Shown piece by piece: positions 1 to 6,777 of a DNA stretch of 8,836 nucleotides. The translations under genes were made by a program, and so were the position numbers. The notes beneath the pieces were generated by a model. It was not told where the DNA came from. It was given only the letters and a program-made list of their open reading frames with translations, and did not search any database. Origin of the DNA: Desulfobulbus sp. (GTDB taxonomy: Bacteria > Desulfobacterota > Desulfobulbia > Desulfobulbales > Desulfobulbaceae); the NCBI GenBank assembly GCA_028684915.1, contig JAQUEZ010000247.1, positions 1 to 8,836 of the forward strand. Reading direction: 5' to 3'. Numbering within the stretch: the stretch's first letter is position 1; each line of letters begins with the position of its first letter.

Positions 1-250
1 ATTTCGCGGTGAACAGGCAATTACCGCGGGTGGCATTGCAGCCACCAGGAGCACCAGAGCTTTGCCTGGCGCACAAACGATTGCAGGGTGCCGGAGGTGC
101 AAGGCATCGGCCTGTGCAGCGTACACCTGTACGTAAACAGGCCGATAACACCGCATATTCGGTACCCAGTGATCGCTTCAATCATTGTAACAGGATCGTC
201 CTATCAGGAGCAGATCAGCCCTGATAGGACGAATTCTTGAAGAAATGATG
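1..250. other. Hairpin-rich region without a recognised gene
   Basis: No known protein or RNA family is recognised here. Several perfect inverted repeats lie close together: CAGGCAA/TTGCCTG (14-20 with 62-68) enclosing GGTGGC/GCCACC (29-34 with 41-46); CGCGGT/ACCGCG (5-10 with 23-28, which competes with the previous pair); TTGCA/TGCAA (81-85 with 98-102); a 10-bp arm ATCGGCCTGT/ACAGGCCGAT (106-115 with 137-146) enclosing CGTACA/TGTACG (120-125 with 128-133). The heptamer ATTGCAG occurs twice (35-41 and 80-86). Reading frames stay open to the left edge on both strands, but their translations are rich in Cys, Arg and Pro and look non-coding. It could be a dispersed repeat, a structured RNA or the end of a mobile element. 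The sequence alone does not decide. Confidence 0.4.
196..232. terminator. Strong hairpin downstream of the rhodanese gene
   Basis: A perfect 12-bp stem (196-207 with 221-232, arm TCGTCCTATCAG) closes a 13-base loop. It lies about 20 bases beyond the stop codon of the minus-strand rhodanese gene, which suits a transcription terminator or an mRNA 3'-end stabiliser. Neither side is followed by a run of T, so it is not a canonical intrinsic terminator. It may instead belong to the hairpin-rich region to its left. Confidence 0.45.
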
Positions 251-1573
251 TTATTGCCTGATAATTTCGCAGTCGCAGGCGGCGTCCTTGATGTTCAAGA
301 GCAGAAATTTAGCATTATAGCCGTTTTTAATCAGCTCGTTATACGCCATGTCGGCTCTGGCACCGGTGGAGCAGTGGACGTAGATTTTTTTATCTTTAGG
401 CAGTTCCTTCATACGTGCAGGAATCTCATCCAGAGGGATGTTGATCGTATTTTTAAAGCTCCCCAGTTCCGCTACCTCTTCCTTAGTCCGGGCGTCAACG
501 ATAATGACATCCTTGTCCTCTCCTGAGGCGGCCTTGCGGAACTCTGCCACAGAAATCTCACCTTTACCTAGTTTTCTCACCCATTTGATTTCGGTGTTGT
601 AAATCGGACCTTTTTCGATCTCCCCGCCTGATTTTACCCATCCTTTGTACCCGCCCTCCACTAACGAGACAAAATTAAACCCCTCATCACGTACATCGAC
701 TACGGCATTCAAAACCTCTTTGTCTCCATAGAGCACGATAGGCGCGTTGCGGGGGACATCGTCGAGTTTGTCCTCAAGGAGCTCGTAGGGCACCGAATAT
801 GCCCCTTTGATGCGGCCCTTGATGGCTTCCCTACTAGGGCGGATGTCGATCAGCACCACATTGCCGTTTTTGATAAATTCAGCGGTGGAGTAGGTGGCAA
901 GATTTGCTTTGGACCACACCGGCTCGCCCTCATGATATACACGGACATCGGTGTATCCCAGGTCTTTGGCAATAGACGCAGAAGCAGGGGACAGGGGACA
1001 GGTGATGCCACCACAGTAAAAGATAAGCCGCTGATTTTTGTTTTTGGGCAATAATGCCGCTTTTTTCTTTTTAAGCTCCGGCAGAGGAATAGAATGGGCA
1101 CCCGGGAGATGGGCCTGGTTGAAACGACCCAAGGGACGCGAATCGACCAAGAAAAGGCTTTTTTTGCCTTCGATAAGCTTATTCAACTCCTCGGTCTTAA
1201 TTTCAGTGATGCCAAGGGGAAGTTTCGCAATTTTAAGTTCCACTTCGGTGGCAAACAGGTCTGTCCCACGTCTTTCATAGCTCACCTTTACCGGTTTACC
1301 TTTGGCTGCTTGGTTCATCCCTTTGGTATTGCTGTCAAATTTTAGCAGCATCACTTTTTTCCCGCCTTCGTCTTCTTTGCCAATGGTGACGGAAAGCGTT
1401 TTTGCTCGTTCGGAAACACCAGCCACTACGCCTGAATAGGTTCCTTTTTCATTGTGTGCTTCAACCTGTACGGCTGGTTTTACCGCGTTTTGTTCCGGAT
1501 TGTTACCTGCACAGCCTCCAGCCAACAGGCCAAGAGCCAAACACATTAATAATGAAAACGTTTTTTTCCTCAC
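251..1573 (-). CDS. Exported lipoprotein with three rhodanese domains
   Basis: A 440-residue protein probably anchored to a membrane on the periplasmic side. The N-terminus (MRKK, then a hydrophobic stretch and LLAGGC) is a lipoprotein signal, with Cys21 the likely lipidated residue. Residues about 43-115 form a small beta-rich domain I cannot name. Three rhodanese-like domains follow, at about 120-225, 226-320 and 336-430. The first has the active-site loop CGGITCPLS (Cys187), the third CSTGARA (Cys401). The second has YGDKE where the loop Cys should be, so it is probably catalytically dead. Active rhodaneses carry sulfane sulfur on that Cys; a role in periplasmic sulfur transfer or redox is inferred, and the substrate is unknown. 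The start is GTG, set by AAGGAGG (1580-1586 on the plus strand as CCTCCTT) six bases upstream. It is transcribed alone. Confidence 0.85.
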   Translation of the reverse strand: MRKKTFSLLMCLALGLLAGGCAGNNPEQNAVKPAVQVEAHNEKGTYSGVVAGVSERAKTLSVTIGKEDEGGKKVMLLKFDSNTKGMNQAAKGKPVKVSYERRGTDLFATEVELKIAKLPLGITEIKTEELNKLIEGKKSLFLVDSRPLGRFNQAHLPGAHSIPLPELKKKKAALLPKNKNQRLIFYCGGITCPLSPASASIAKDLGYTDVRVYHEGEPVWSKANLATYSTAEFIKNGNVVLIDIRPSREAIKGRIKGAYSVPYELLEDKLDDVPRNAPIVLYGDKEVLNAVVDVRDEGFNFVSLVEGGYKGWVKSGGEIEKGPIYNTEIKWVRKLGKGEISVAEFRKAASGEDKDVIIVDARTKEEVAELGSFKNTINIPLDEIPARMKELPKDKKIYVHCSTGARADMAYNELIKNGYNAKFLLLNIKDAACDCEIIRQ

Positions 1574-1650
1574 AGCATTCCTCCTTGGTCATAATTGTAA
1601 AAAATGGTTCGATGGCCCAGGGTGCATGGGGTACGTACCGATAATGCGAT

Positions 1651-1680
1651 AATATAAACGAAATGGGGCACAAGTTACAA
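1651..1680 (-). promoter_or_regulatory. Possible promoter of the rhodanese gene
   Basis: On the minus strand TTGTAA (1680-1675) and TATATT (1656-1651) are separated by 18 bases, a fair sigma-70-type match (4/6 and 5/6). It lies about 80 bases upstream of the GTG start. A perfect 10-base palindrome GGTACGTACC (1630-1639) sits just downstream of the -10 box and could be an operator. The assignment rests on consensus matching only. Confidence 0.35.
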
Positions 1681-2099
1681 AGAGGAATAATAGTTATCAA
1701 AAATAATATTGCTTGATTCAAACACGATTAATTTGTTTTGCGATCTCGGTTCGCCAGCGATACGGTGATTTTCAAAATTTTGGCCATCGTTTATGGCATT
1801 ATCTGCTCACCCAAAGCCTGAATAAATTTCGAAGCATAAAAAGGGCGTTGAAAAGTATTGGTAAAAACATCGAAAAATTGGAAAGTTAACTGTCAAAATG
1901 GTGAAAAACGATTTTGTGGTTAACATACTGATATTCCGCGATAAAAAGATGATCGTTTCAACACCTTTATAACGCCTTGCCCCTAGAAAAGTAGGTGCCA
2001 GCTGAAGCGTCTTTTCTAAGATGACCAGCGCTTTATCGGCTGGCGGATTCAAAGAGGGCAGCTTAATAGATCTTGAATTGGCGAACTTTGTGATAAGGA
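1681..2099. other. AT-rich intergenic region with palindromes
   Basis: No convincing gene lies in this stretch. Positions 1681-1740 are very AT-rich (14 G/C in 60). Visible structure includes the perfect palindrome CAAAATTTTG (1773-1782), a small hairpin GCCAT/ATGGC (1783-1787 with 1793-1797), and an 8-bp inverted repeat TAGAAAAG/CTTTTCTA (1984-1991 with 2011-2018). The 81-codon minus-strand frame here starts at TTG, lacks a Shine-Dalgarno and gives a low-complexity hydrophobic product, so it is not called. The region probably carries promoters for the genes on either side and may hide a small RNA. Confidence 0.35.
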
Positions 2100-2105
2100 G
2101 TGAAT

Positions 2106-2366
2106 ATGCGGAAAATAGCGATGGAGATACAAAGAGAATTTTTAGATTTTTCCCTAGCGAGAAGTCTTGGTGACTGTCTGGCTGCTCGGGAAAACGAAGA
2201 GTTCACCCTCATCTGTTGGTTTGATAGCCTTCGCAAGATCCATTCTCCCCAATGCCTGCACTGCGAAATTAAAGGGGAGCAGGGGTGGGAGGTTTACGGA
2301 AGAAACCATGGAGGCCGTTTAAGAATATCCTTTAACCAGGAGACAATTGTCTTGATTTATTCCTAA
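2106..2366 (+). CDS. Small hypothetical protein
   Basis: An 86-residue protein I do not recognise. ATG at 2106 is preferred over the in-frame GTG at 2100, because AAGGAG (2095-2100) sits five bases before the ATG and would overlap the GTG. The N-terminal third (MRKIAMEIQREFLDFSLARSL) looks helical. The rest alternates polar and hydrophobic residues (FTLICWFD, LRISFNQ, TIVLIYS), suggesting a small beta-sheet domain. There are four cysteines, including a CLHC pair that could bind a metal, although only one CxxC is present. No signal peptide or membrane segment is visible. It stands alone between a divergent rhodanese gene and a convergent malQ. The good ribosome binding site and balanced composition support it being real. 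Confidence 0.6.
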   Translation: MRKIAMEIQREFLDFSLARSLGDCLAARENEEFTLICWFDSLRKIHSPQCLHCEIKGEQGWEVYGRNHGGRLRISFNQETIVLIYS

Positions 2367-2374
2367 TCAGGGGG

Positions 2375-2400
2375 CAGCCCGCTTAAAGCGTATCGGGCTG
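2375..2400. terminator. Hairpin between the convergent genes
   Basis: A 7-bp stem CAGCCCG/CGGGCTG (2375-2381 with 2394-2400) with a 12-base loop lies just after the small ORF and spans the malQ stop codon (2383-2385). It could terminate both convergent transcripts. No T-run follows in either direction, so terminator function is weakly supported. Confidence 0.3.
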
Positions 2401-3972
2401 TTCTGGCGATATGGAGACTTGAGCAGGCAACGGTGGTATCCGGCCAAAAAGCTCGACTTGCTCTCCAAGCCAGGAGGAAATTTCCTCAGTGAGGAAAGAA
2501 TCGGCCAAGCGCCACTGCCAATTCCCCGTGGTTGTTCCTGGAGTGTTCATGCGGCAGTCGTTGCCAAAACCGAGTACATCCTGCATCGGCAGGATGGCCA
2601 GGTTGGCCGGTGAGGCAAGAGCCAGGTGCATCAACTCCCGGTGAAAAGAGCCCGCATTGTCATCGTAGACGTTGGCAAACCGTTTGGCTCTTTGCTTGGC
2701 CTGAGCTGTCACGTCCGGACTCAGGTACCAGCCGACCGCTGTGTCGTTATCGTGGGTACCGGTGTAAATGACGCTTTCTTTCACTATATTATAAGGGAGA
2801 TAGCTATTTTTCGAATTCCCGTCAAAGGCGAAAAGCAACACTTTCATTCCCGGAAAGCGAAGATTGTCCCGCAGCTGTTCAACCTCAGGGGTAATAATCC
2901 CCAAGTCCTCGGCGATAATCGGCATCTGTCCTAAGCGGTTTTGCATAGACTCGAAAAAAGCCTGCCCCGGCCCTGGTTTCCAGCAACCATTGATAGCCGT
3001 TTCCTCCTCAGCAGGTACGGACCAGTAGGACTCAAAACCACGAAAGTGATCAATGCGCAGTATATCGACCATGGAAAAGTTATGGCGTAAACGCTGCTCC
3101 CACCATAGCCATAGTTGCTGTTGAACCGTATTGTTTTTCGTCGTCCACTGATAAAGTGGATTACCCCAGCGTTGGCCGGTGGTACTGAAATAATCTGGTG
3201 GCACCCCGGCGACTTGGGTAGGTAAACTTGTCGTCGTATCCAGCTGAAATATTGCCTGATTTGCCCAAACGTCAACACTGTCTAGGGCGACATAAATAGG
3301 GAGATCCCCAATGAGTTGTACACCTTGTTTCTGTGCGTATTGATGGAGTTGCTGCCACTGGCTAAAAAACTGAAACTGAGTAAACAGATAAAAATTATAC
3401 TCCGCTTGCAGCTCGTCGTTCGCCCTCTGGCAGGCGCCGGACTGGTGTTGGCGAATATCAGTGGGCCACTCATACCAGGGTTTATCGTTATAGTGAGACT
3501 TCAGTGCCGAAAATAAGGCATAATCCCGGGCCCAGGGGTGTTGGATGCCAAACTGTTGCAGTATTGCATTGTGTGAAGGAGTAGCGCTGAAACGCTGCCA
3601 CGCTGTTTGTAGAACGCTCTGTTTAAAGATGTTTACCTGCGCATAATCAACCTGATAGGGAGAAAATATCGTGCATGGAATTTCATCGGCGTGCAATAGT
3701 CCCTGCTGTTGCAAAAACTGGGTGGCGATAAACAGCGGTGATCCGGCAAACGCCGAAGGACTCATGTAGGGTGAGTTGCCAAATATTGGCGAGGTAGGAC
3801 CAACGGGCAGGATTTGCCAACACCTTTGTTGCGCTTTTTTAAGAAAATCAATGAAGGCAAACGCCTCCGGGCCAATTTCGCCAATACCATTGGGCCCGGG
3901 AAGTGAAAAAAGTGGAAGTAAAATACCACTTGATCTTTGCCTGAGAATGTTTACCGATGTATAACTATCCAC
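2383..3972 (-). CDS. malQ: 4-alpha-glucanotransferase (amylomaltase)
   Basis: A 529-residue cytoplasmic enzyme of glycoside hydrolase family 77. It transfers alpha-1,4-glucan segments between maltooligosaccharides and takes part in glycogen or maltodextrin turnover. The start of the domain shows the family pattern (GILLPLFSLPGPNGIGEIG, about 16-34; GNSPYMSPSAFAGSP, about 65-79). Catalytic motifs are complete: RID with nucleophile Asp308 (LRIDHFRGFESYW), acid/base Glu355 (IIAEDLG) and Asp408 in TGTHDND. The length is that of the short bacterial amylomaltase type, without the long N-terminal extension of the E. coli enzyme. The GTG start follows an AGGAG (plus-strand CTCCT at 3980-3984) seven bases upstream. 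It is divergent from the sigma-factor gene and has no other glycogen gene beside it here, so it appears to be a single-gene unit. Confidence 0.95.
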   Translation of the reverse strand: MDSYTSVNILRQRSSGILLPLFSLPGPNGIGEIGPEAFAFIDFLKKAQQRCWQILPVGPTSPIFGNSPYMSPSAFAGSPLFIATQFLQQQGLLHADEIPCTIFSPYQVDYAQVNIFKQSVLQTAWQRFSATPSHNAILQQFGIQHPWARDYALFSALKSHYNDKPWYEWPTDIRQHQSGACQRANDELQAEYNFYLFTQFQFFSQWQQLHQYAQKQGVQLIGDLPIYVALDSVDVWANQAIFQLDTTTSLPTQVAGVPPDYFSTTGQRWGNPLYQWTTKNNTVQQQLWLWWEQRLRHNFSMVDILRIDHFRGFESYWSVPAEEETAINGCWKPGPGQAFFESMQNRLGQMPIIAEDLGIITPEVEQLRDNLRFPGMKVLLFAFDGNSKNSYLPYNIVKESVIYTGTHDNDTAVGWYLSPDVTAQAKQRAKRFANVYDDNAGSFHRELMHLALASPANLAILPMQDVLGFGNDCRMNTPGTTTGNWQWRLADSFLTEEISSWLGEQVELFGRIPPLPAQVSISPEQPDTL

Positions 3973-4049
3973 GTGTCAACTCCTGCTAAGAAACTATGCC
4001 CTGCGTGCTCTCATGCCTTTGCGTGTTTCGTGCAACCGTTTTTGTGATC

Positions 4050-4067
4050 ATTATACACCTGTGTACA
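4050..4067 (-). promoter_or_regulatory. malQ -10 box with overlapping palindrome
   Basis: On the minus strand a perfect TATAAT (4055-4050) lies about 80 bases before the malQ start. A 12-base inverted repeat TACACCTGTGTA (4054-4065) abuts and overlaps the box by two bases on its upstream side, which is a plausible operator position. The -35 region at normal spacing is poor (TGCGAA), so the promoter may need an activator. This is a consensus-based call. Confidence 0.45.
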
Positions 4068-4122
4068 TTTTTTTCGCATGAAATACACTCTTCGATTGCA
4101 TTTATTTCTTCAGAGAGTAGAC

Positions 4123-4128
4123 TATAAT
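4123..4128 (+). promoter_or_regulatory. Candidate -10 box for the sigma-factor gene
   Basis: A perfect TATAAT lies about 60 bases before the GTG start of the sigma-factor gene. No good -35 is seen at 16-18 bases upstream; the nearest TTG-like hexamer, TTGCAT (4096-4101), is 21 bases away. A second, weaker possibility is TTGACC (4137-4142) with TATGCA 18 bases on. A small hairpin TGTGC/GCACA (4153-4157 with 4163-4167) lies in the leader. Confidence 0.35.
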
Positions 4129-4185
4129 ATTCTTTTTGACCCTGAAACACTATGTGCGTTATGCACAGACTAAAGGAGAAGGCTG

Positions 4186-5505
4186 GTGCTCGCTGGTATA
4201 AAAAATGACCTTCTTGAGGCCGGAAAGGATGAAGGCTGCATAACATTTCAGCATCTCAACGAACTCCTCCCCGACCAGGTGAAAGATCCGGGAGCTATCG
4301 AAGAGTTATTTGATTTTCTTGGGGAAAACAATATTGAAATCGTGACCCAAGAAGACTCTGGGAAGAGAAAAACACTTTCCGGAGAAGAATGGACTGGAAA
4401 GAAGAATGGCGAGGACGATGGTTCCTCCGATACCTTGCCTGATAGCGAAGAACACGAATCGGAGGAAACCACTACCACGTATCTCAGGGAGATGGGGCAG
4501 TTCGACCTGCTGACTCCCGAGGAAGAAGCAAAGTATTCCAAGACGATACGTGAAGGGTTTGACGCCATCATTGAGGCTATCCGTGAGGATACCTCAGGCG
4601 TACCCGAAATCAAAATGTTGGTCGACAGGATCGACCTTTGGCAGCGTCGTGATCCGACGCTGAAGCCCAAGAAGCAGCAGCTCAACTACATGCGGCATTG
4701 CGTCAATATCGCCAACCGCAATTACCAGGACATAAGGGAACTGTTCGAGCTTGCCACCAAAATCGAAGCCTATAACCGATCGATAGAATTTGCCAAGGAT
4801 TCCATGATCCGGGCTAATCTCCGATTGGTCGTTTCTATTGCCAAACGATACATGCATCAGGGCTTAACCTTGGCCGACCTGATCCAGGAAGGCAACCTGG
4901 GCCTGATGCGGGCTGTTTTTCGTTTCGATTACAAGAAAGGAAATAAATTTTCCACCTACGCTTCATGGTGGATTCGCCAGGCTATCACCCGGGCCATTTT
5001 GGATAAAACGCGGACTATCCGTTTACCGGTGCATTTCCTCGAGTTACGTAGCCAATTCTTTAAAGCGTTTTACTCGCTGTTAAAAGAGTTGGGCCGCGAA
5101 CCGACACCGGCTGAGATCTCCAAGATGACCGATTTGCCCATGGATAAGATCCTGGCCATCCTTGAAGCCTCGCGTGAACCAATTTCGTTAGAGACACCCG
5201 TGGGCGATGATGATTCGACGCTCGGTGATTTTCTTGAAAATCAGGAGTCCGAATCTCCTTACGACGCAGTCCAGAATCGGGAGTTGGCACATCGGGTGAC
5301 CGAGGTGCTTTCCACCTTGACCGAGCGTGAGGAGAAAATCATTCGCTTACGATTTGGCATTGGCGAAAAAGCCGAGTATACACTCGAGGAAATCGGAAAA
5401 CGATTCAACGTTTCCCGGGAGCGTATCCGCCAGATCGAGAAGAAGGCGCTCAATCGTTTGCGGCATTCAAGCCGCAGGGAAAAATTACGCTTCTTTCTTG
5501 ATTAA
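4186..5505 (+). CDS. rpoD: RNA polymerase sigma-70 factor, RpoD type
   Basis: A 439-residue sigma factor that directs RNA polymerase to promoters. Regions in order: an N-terminal region 1.1-like domain (about 5-57); an acidic linker (58-95); region 1.2 (about 96-120); a short non-conserved insert (about 121-200); regions 2.1-2.4 (about 202-275) with DLIQEGNLGLM and the melting and -10-recognition motif YASWWIRQAITR; region 3 (280-345) keeping the His and Glu of VHFLE that read extended -10 elements; region 4 (360-435) with the helix-turn-helix VSRERIRQIEKKAL for the -35. Region 1.1 points to a primary (group 1) factor. The protein is short next to the 613-residue E. coli RpoD, lacks dnaG upstream, and has an unusual region 3.0-3.1, so a group 2 paralogue is possible. 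GTG start with AAGGAG (4173-4178) seven bases upstream. Monocistronic. Confidence 0.88.
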   Translation: MLAGIKNDLLEAGKDEGCITFQHLNELLPDQVKDPGAIEELFDFLGENNIEIVTQEDSGKRKTLSGEEWTGKKNGEDDGSSDTLPDSEEHESEETTTTYLREMGQFDLLTPEEEAKYSKTIREGFDAIIEAIREDTSGVPEIKMLVDRIDLWQRRDPTLKPKKQQLNYMRHCVNIANRNYQDIRELFELATKIEAYNRSIEFAKDSMIRANLRLVVSIAKRYMHQGLTLADLIQEGNLGLMRAVFRFDYKKGNKFSTYASWWIRQAITRAILDKTRTIRLPVHFLELRSQFFKAFYSLLKELGREPTPAEISKMTDLPMDKILAILEASREPISLETPVGDDDSTLGDFLENQESESPYDAVQNRELAHRVTEVLSTLTEREEKIIRLRFGIGEKAEYTLEEIGKRFNVSRERIRQIEKKALNRLRHSSRREKLRFFLD

Positions 5506-5529
5506 AGAAACCAATATTTCGTATTTTTT

Positions 5530-5565
5530 GAAGCCCCTTGCATTAAAAGGGGCTTCTTTGTTTTT
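5530..5565 (+). terminator. Intrinsic terminator of the sigma-factor gene
   Basis: A perfect 10-bp stem GAAGCCCCTT/AAGGGGCTTC (5530-5539 with 5547-5556), a 7-base loop and the T-rich tail TTTGTTTTT (5557-5565) form a textbook Rho-independent terminator, 24 bases after the stop codon. It separates the sigma gene from the menaquinone operon, which therefore needs its own promoter between 5566 and 5680. I could not identify that promoter. Confidence 0.93.
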
Positions 5566-5680
5566 AACAGGAGAGCTGGATCAGATTACCCAGCCACTAC
5601 CAACACGTGAAAACCGGATCCTCCGGAAAAATCTTTCCTGAACCCGGCGTTTTCATCTACAAATCTGGGAGCAGACAGTA

Positions 5681-6775
5681 ATGGATGCATATATTGAGCA
5701 GGCAGGACTTGGCCGAATTCTTGCCAAGGTTCGCGAAGGTGAACGGTTATCCTTGGAAGATGGGGAACATCTGTATCAGCATCCAAATATTCTCGCTCTC
5801 GGAGCGCTTGCCAATATCGTTCGTGAACGAAAAAATGGCAACAAAGCCTATTTTATTTACAACCAACACATCAACTATTCCAATATCTGCACCAACCTCT
5901 GTAAATTCTGTGCCTTTGGCCGAGAAAAAGGCCATCCCCTGGCCTATGAAATGAGCGTGGACGAGGTAAAGGAAAAAGTTCGTCAGCGCTTAGACGAGCC
6001 GATCAGTGAAATTCACATGGTGGGCGGCATTCATCCGGATCTGCCTTTTTCCTACTATTTGGATCTATTGCGCGGCATTAAAGACGTACGGCCTGATGTG
6101 CATATTCAGGCTTTCACCTGTGTGGAAATTTATCATTTGGCCCAGCTAGCCGGTAAACCGGTAGACCAGGCGCTTGATGATCTCATCGAAGCCGGGCTTG
6201 GCTCACTGCCCGGTGGTGGGGCCGAAGTCTTCAGCCCGCGTATCCGTCAACTCACCTGTGAACGAAAATTGCCTGGTGATGGTTGGATTGAGGTGGCAAA
6301 AACTGCACACCGGAAAGGGTTGAAAACCAACGCTACCATGCTGTATGGGCACATTGAAACCATTGCGGAGCGGTTGGAACATCTGGATGCTCTGAGGCGA
6401 ACCCAGGATGAGACCGGCGGGTTTCTTGCCTTTATTCCCCTGGCTTTTCATCCCAAAAATACGGCCATGGCCGAACATTCCAACACCACCGGCATCAATG
6501 ATTTGAAGAATATTGCGGTCAGTCGGTTGATGCTCGATAATTTTCCTCACATCAAGGCCTATTGGGTCATGATCGGCCCCAAGTTGGCGCAGATCGCATT
6601 ATCCTTTGGCGCCGATGACATGGATGGAACGGTTAAGGAAGAAGTGATCACGCACATGGCCGGCGCTGAAACCGAACAAGCACTTGGTCATCGTACCCTG
6701 ATCCGCCTTATCCAGGAAGCCGGAAGGCAGCCTGTTCAGCGTGATACTCTCTATAACGTCTTAGCCACCTTCTGA
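5681..6775 (+). CDS. mqnE: Aminofutalosine synthase (radical SAM)
   Basis: A 364-residue cytoplasmic radical SAM enzyme. It joins the chorismate-derived enolpyruvyl benzoate made by MqnA to SAM, giving 6-amino-6-deoxyfutalosine in the futalosine route to menaquinone. The [4Fe-4S] cluster motif is CTNLCKFC (Cys70, Cys74, Cys77; CxxxCxxC) in a HINYSNIC context. Other family landmarks are MVGGIHPDLPF (113-123), AGLGSLPGGGAE (171-182), NATMLYGHIET, TGGFLAFIPLAFHP and DNFPHIKAYWVM. The IPLAFHP and IHMVGGIHPD wording matches MqnE rather than MqnC, and the length is typical. The start ATG has a weak GGGAG (5667-5671) nine bases upstream. It is the first gene of the operon, with mqnC starting two bases after its stop. 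FO synthase subunits share the fold but are disfavoured by context. Confidence 0.93.
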   Translation: MDAYIEQAGLGRILAKVREGERLSLEDGEHLYQHPNILALGALANIVRERKNGNKAYFIYNQHINYSNICTNLCKFCAFGREKGHPLAYEMSVDEVKEKVRQRLDEPISEIHMVGGIHPDLPFSYYLDLLRGIKDVRPDVHIQAFTCVEIYHLAQLAGKPVDQALDDLIEAGLGSLPGGGAEVFSPRIRQLTCERKLPGDGWIEVAKTAHRKGLKTNATMLYGHIETIAERLEHLDALRRTQDETGGFLAFIPLAFHPKNTAMAEHSNTTGINDLKNIAVSRLMLDNFPHIKAYWVMIGPKLAQIALSFGADDMDGTVKEEVITHMAGAETEQALGHRTLIRLIQEAGRQPVQRDTLYNVLATF

Positions 6776-6777
6776 TC

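Noticed and set aside
9..224. 71-codon plus-strand frame at the left edge
   Set aside because: It starts with GTG without a Shine-Dalgarno, overlaps the hairpins, and its product is rich in Arg, Pro and Gln without recognisable structure. The opposite-strand frames look equally unconvincing.
1..250. Integron attC site, tRNA, SRP RNA, RNase P RNA or CRISPR array at the left edge
   Set aside because: The hairpins prompted these ideas, but I found no attC core sites, no tRNA arms, no conserved SRP or RNase P motifs and no regularly spaced repeats.
1807..2052. 81-codon minus-strand frame in the intergenic region
   Set aside because: TTG start, no Shine-Dalgarno, and an AT-driven Phe/Ile/Thr-rich product typical of chance frames in AT-rich DNA.
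3986..4246. 86-codon minus-strand frame across the malQ/sigma promoter region
   Set aside because: It covers both candidate promoters and the start of the sigma gene, and the product has no recognisable domain.
5327..5641. 104-codon plus-strand frame overlapping the end of the sigma gene and its terminator
   Set aside because: It is an out-of-frame shadow of conserved sigma region 4 and runs through a strong intrinsic terminator.
5566..5680. Riboswitch or attenuator before mqnE
   Set aside because: Only two weak 5-bp hairpins are seen (GCTGG/CCCAGC region and CCGGA/TCCGG); no known riboswitch core and no terminator-like structure before the start codon.
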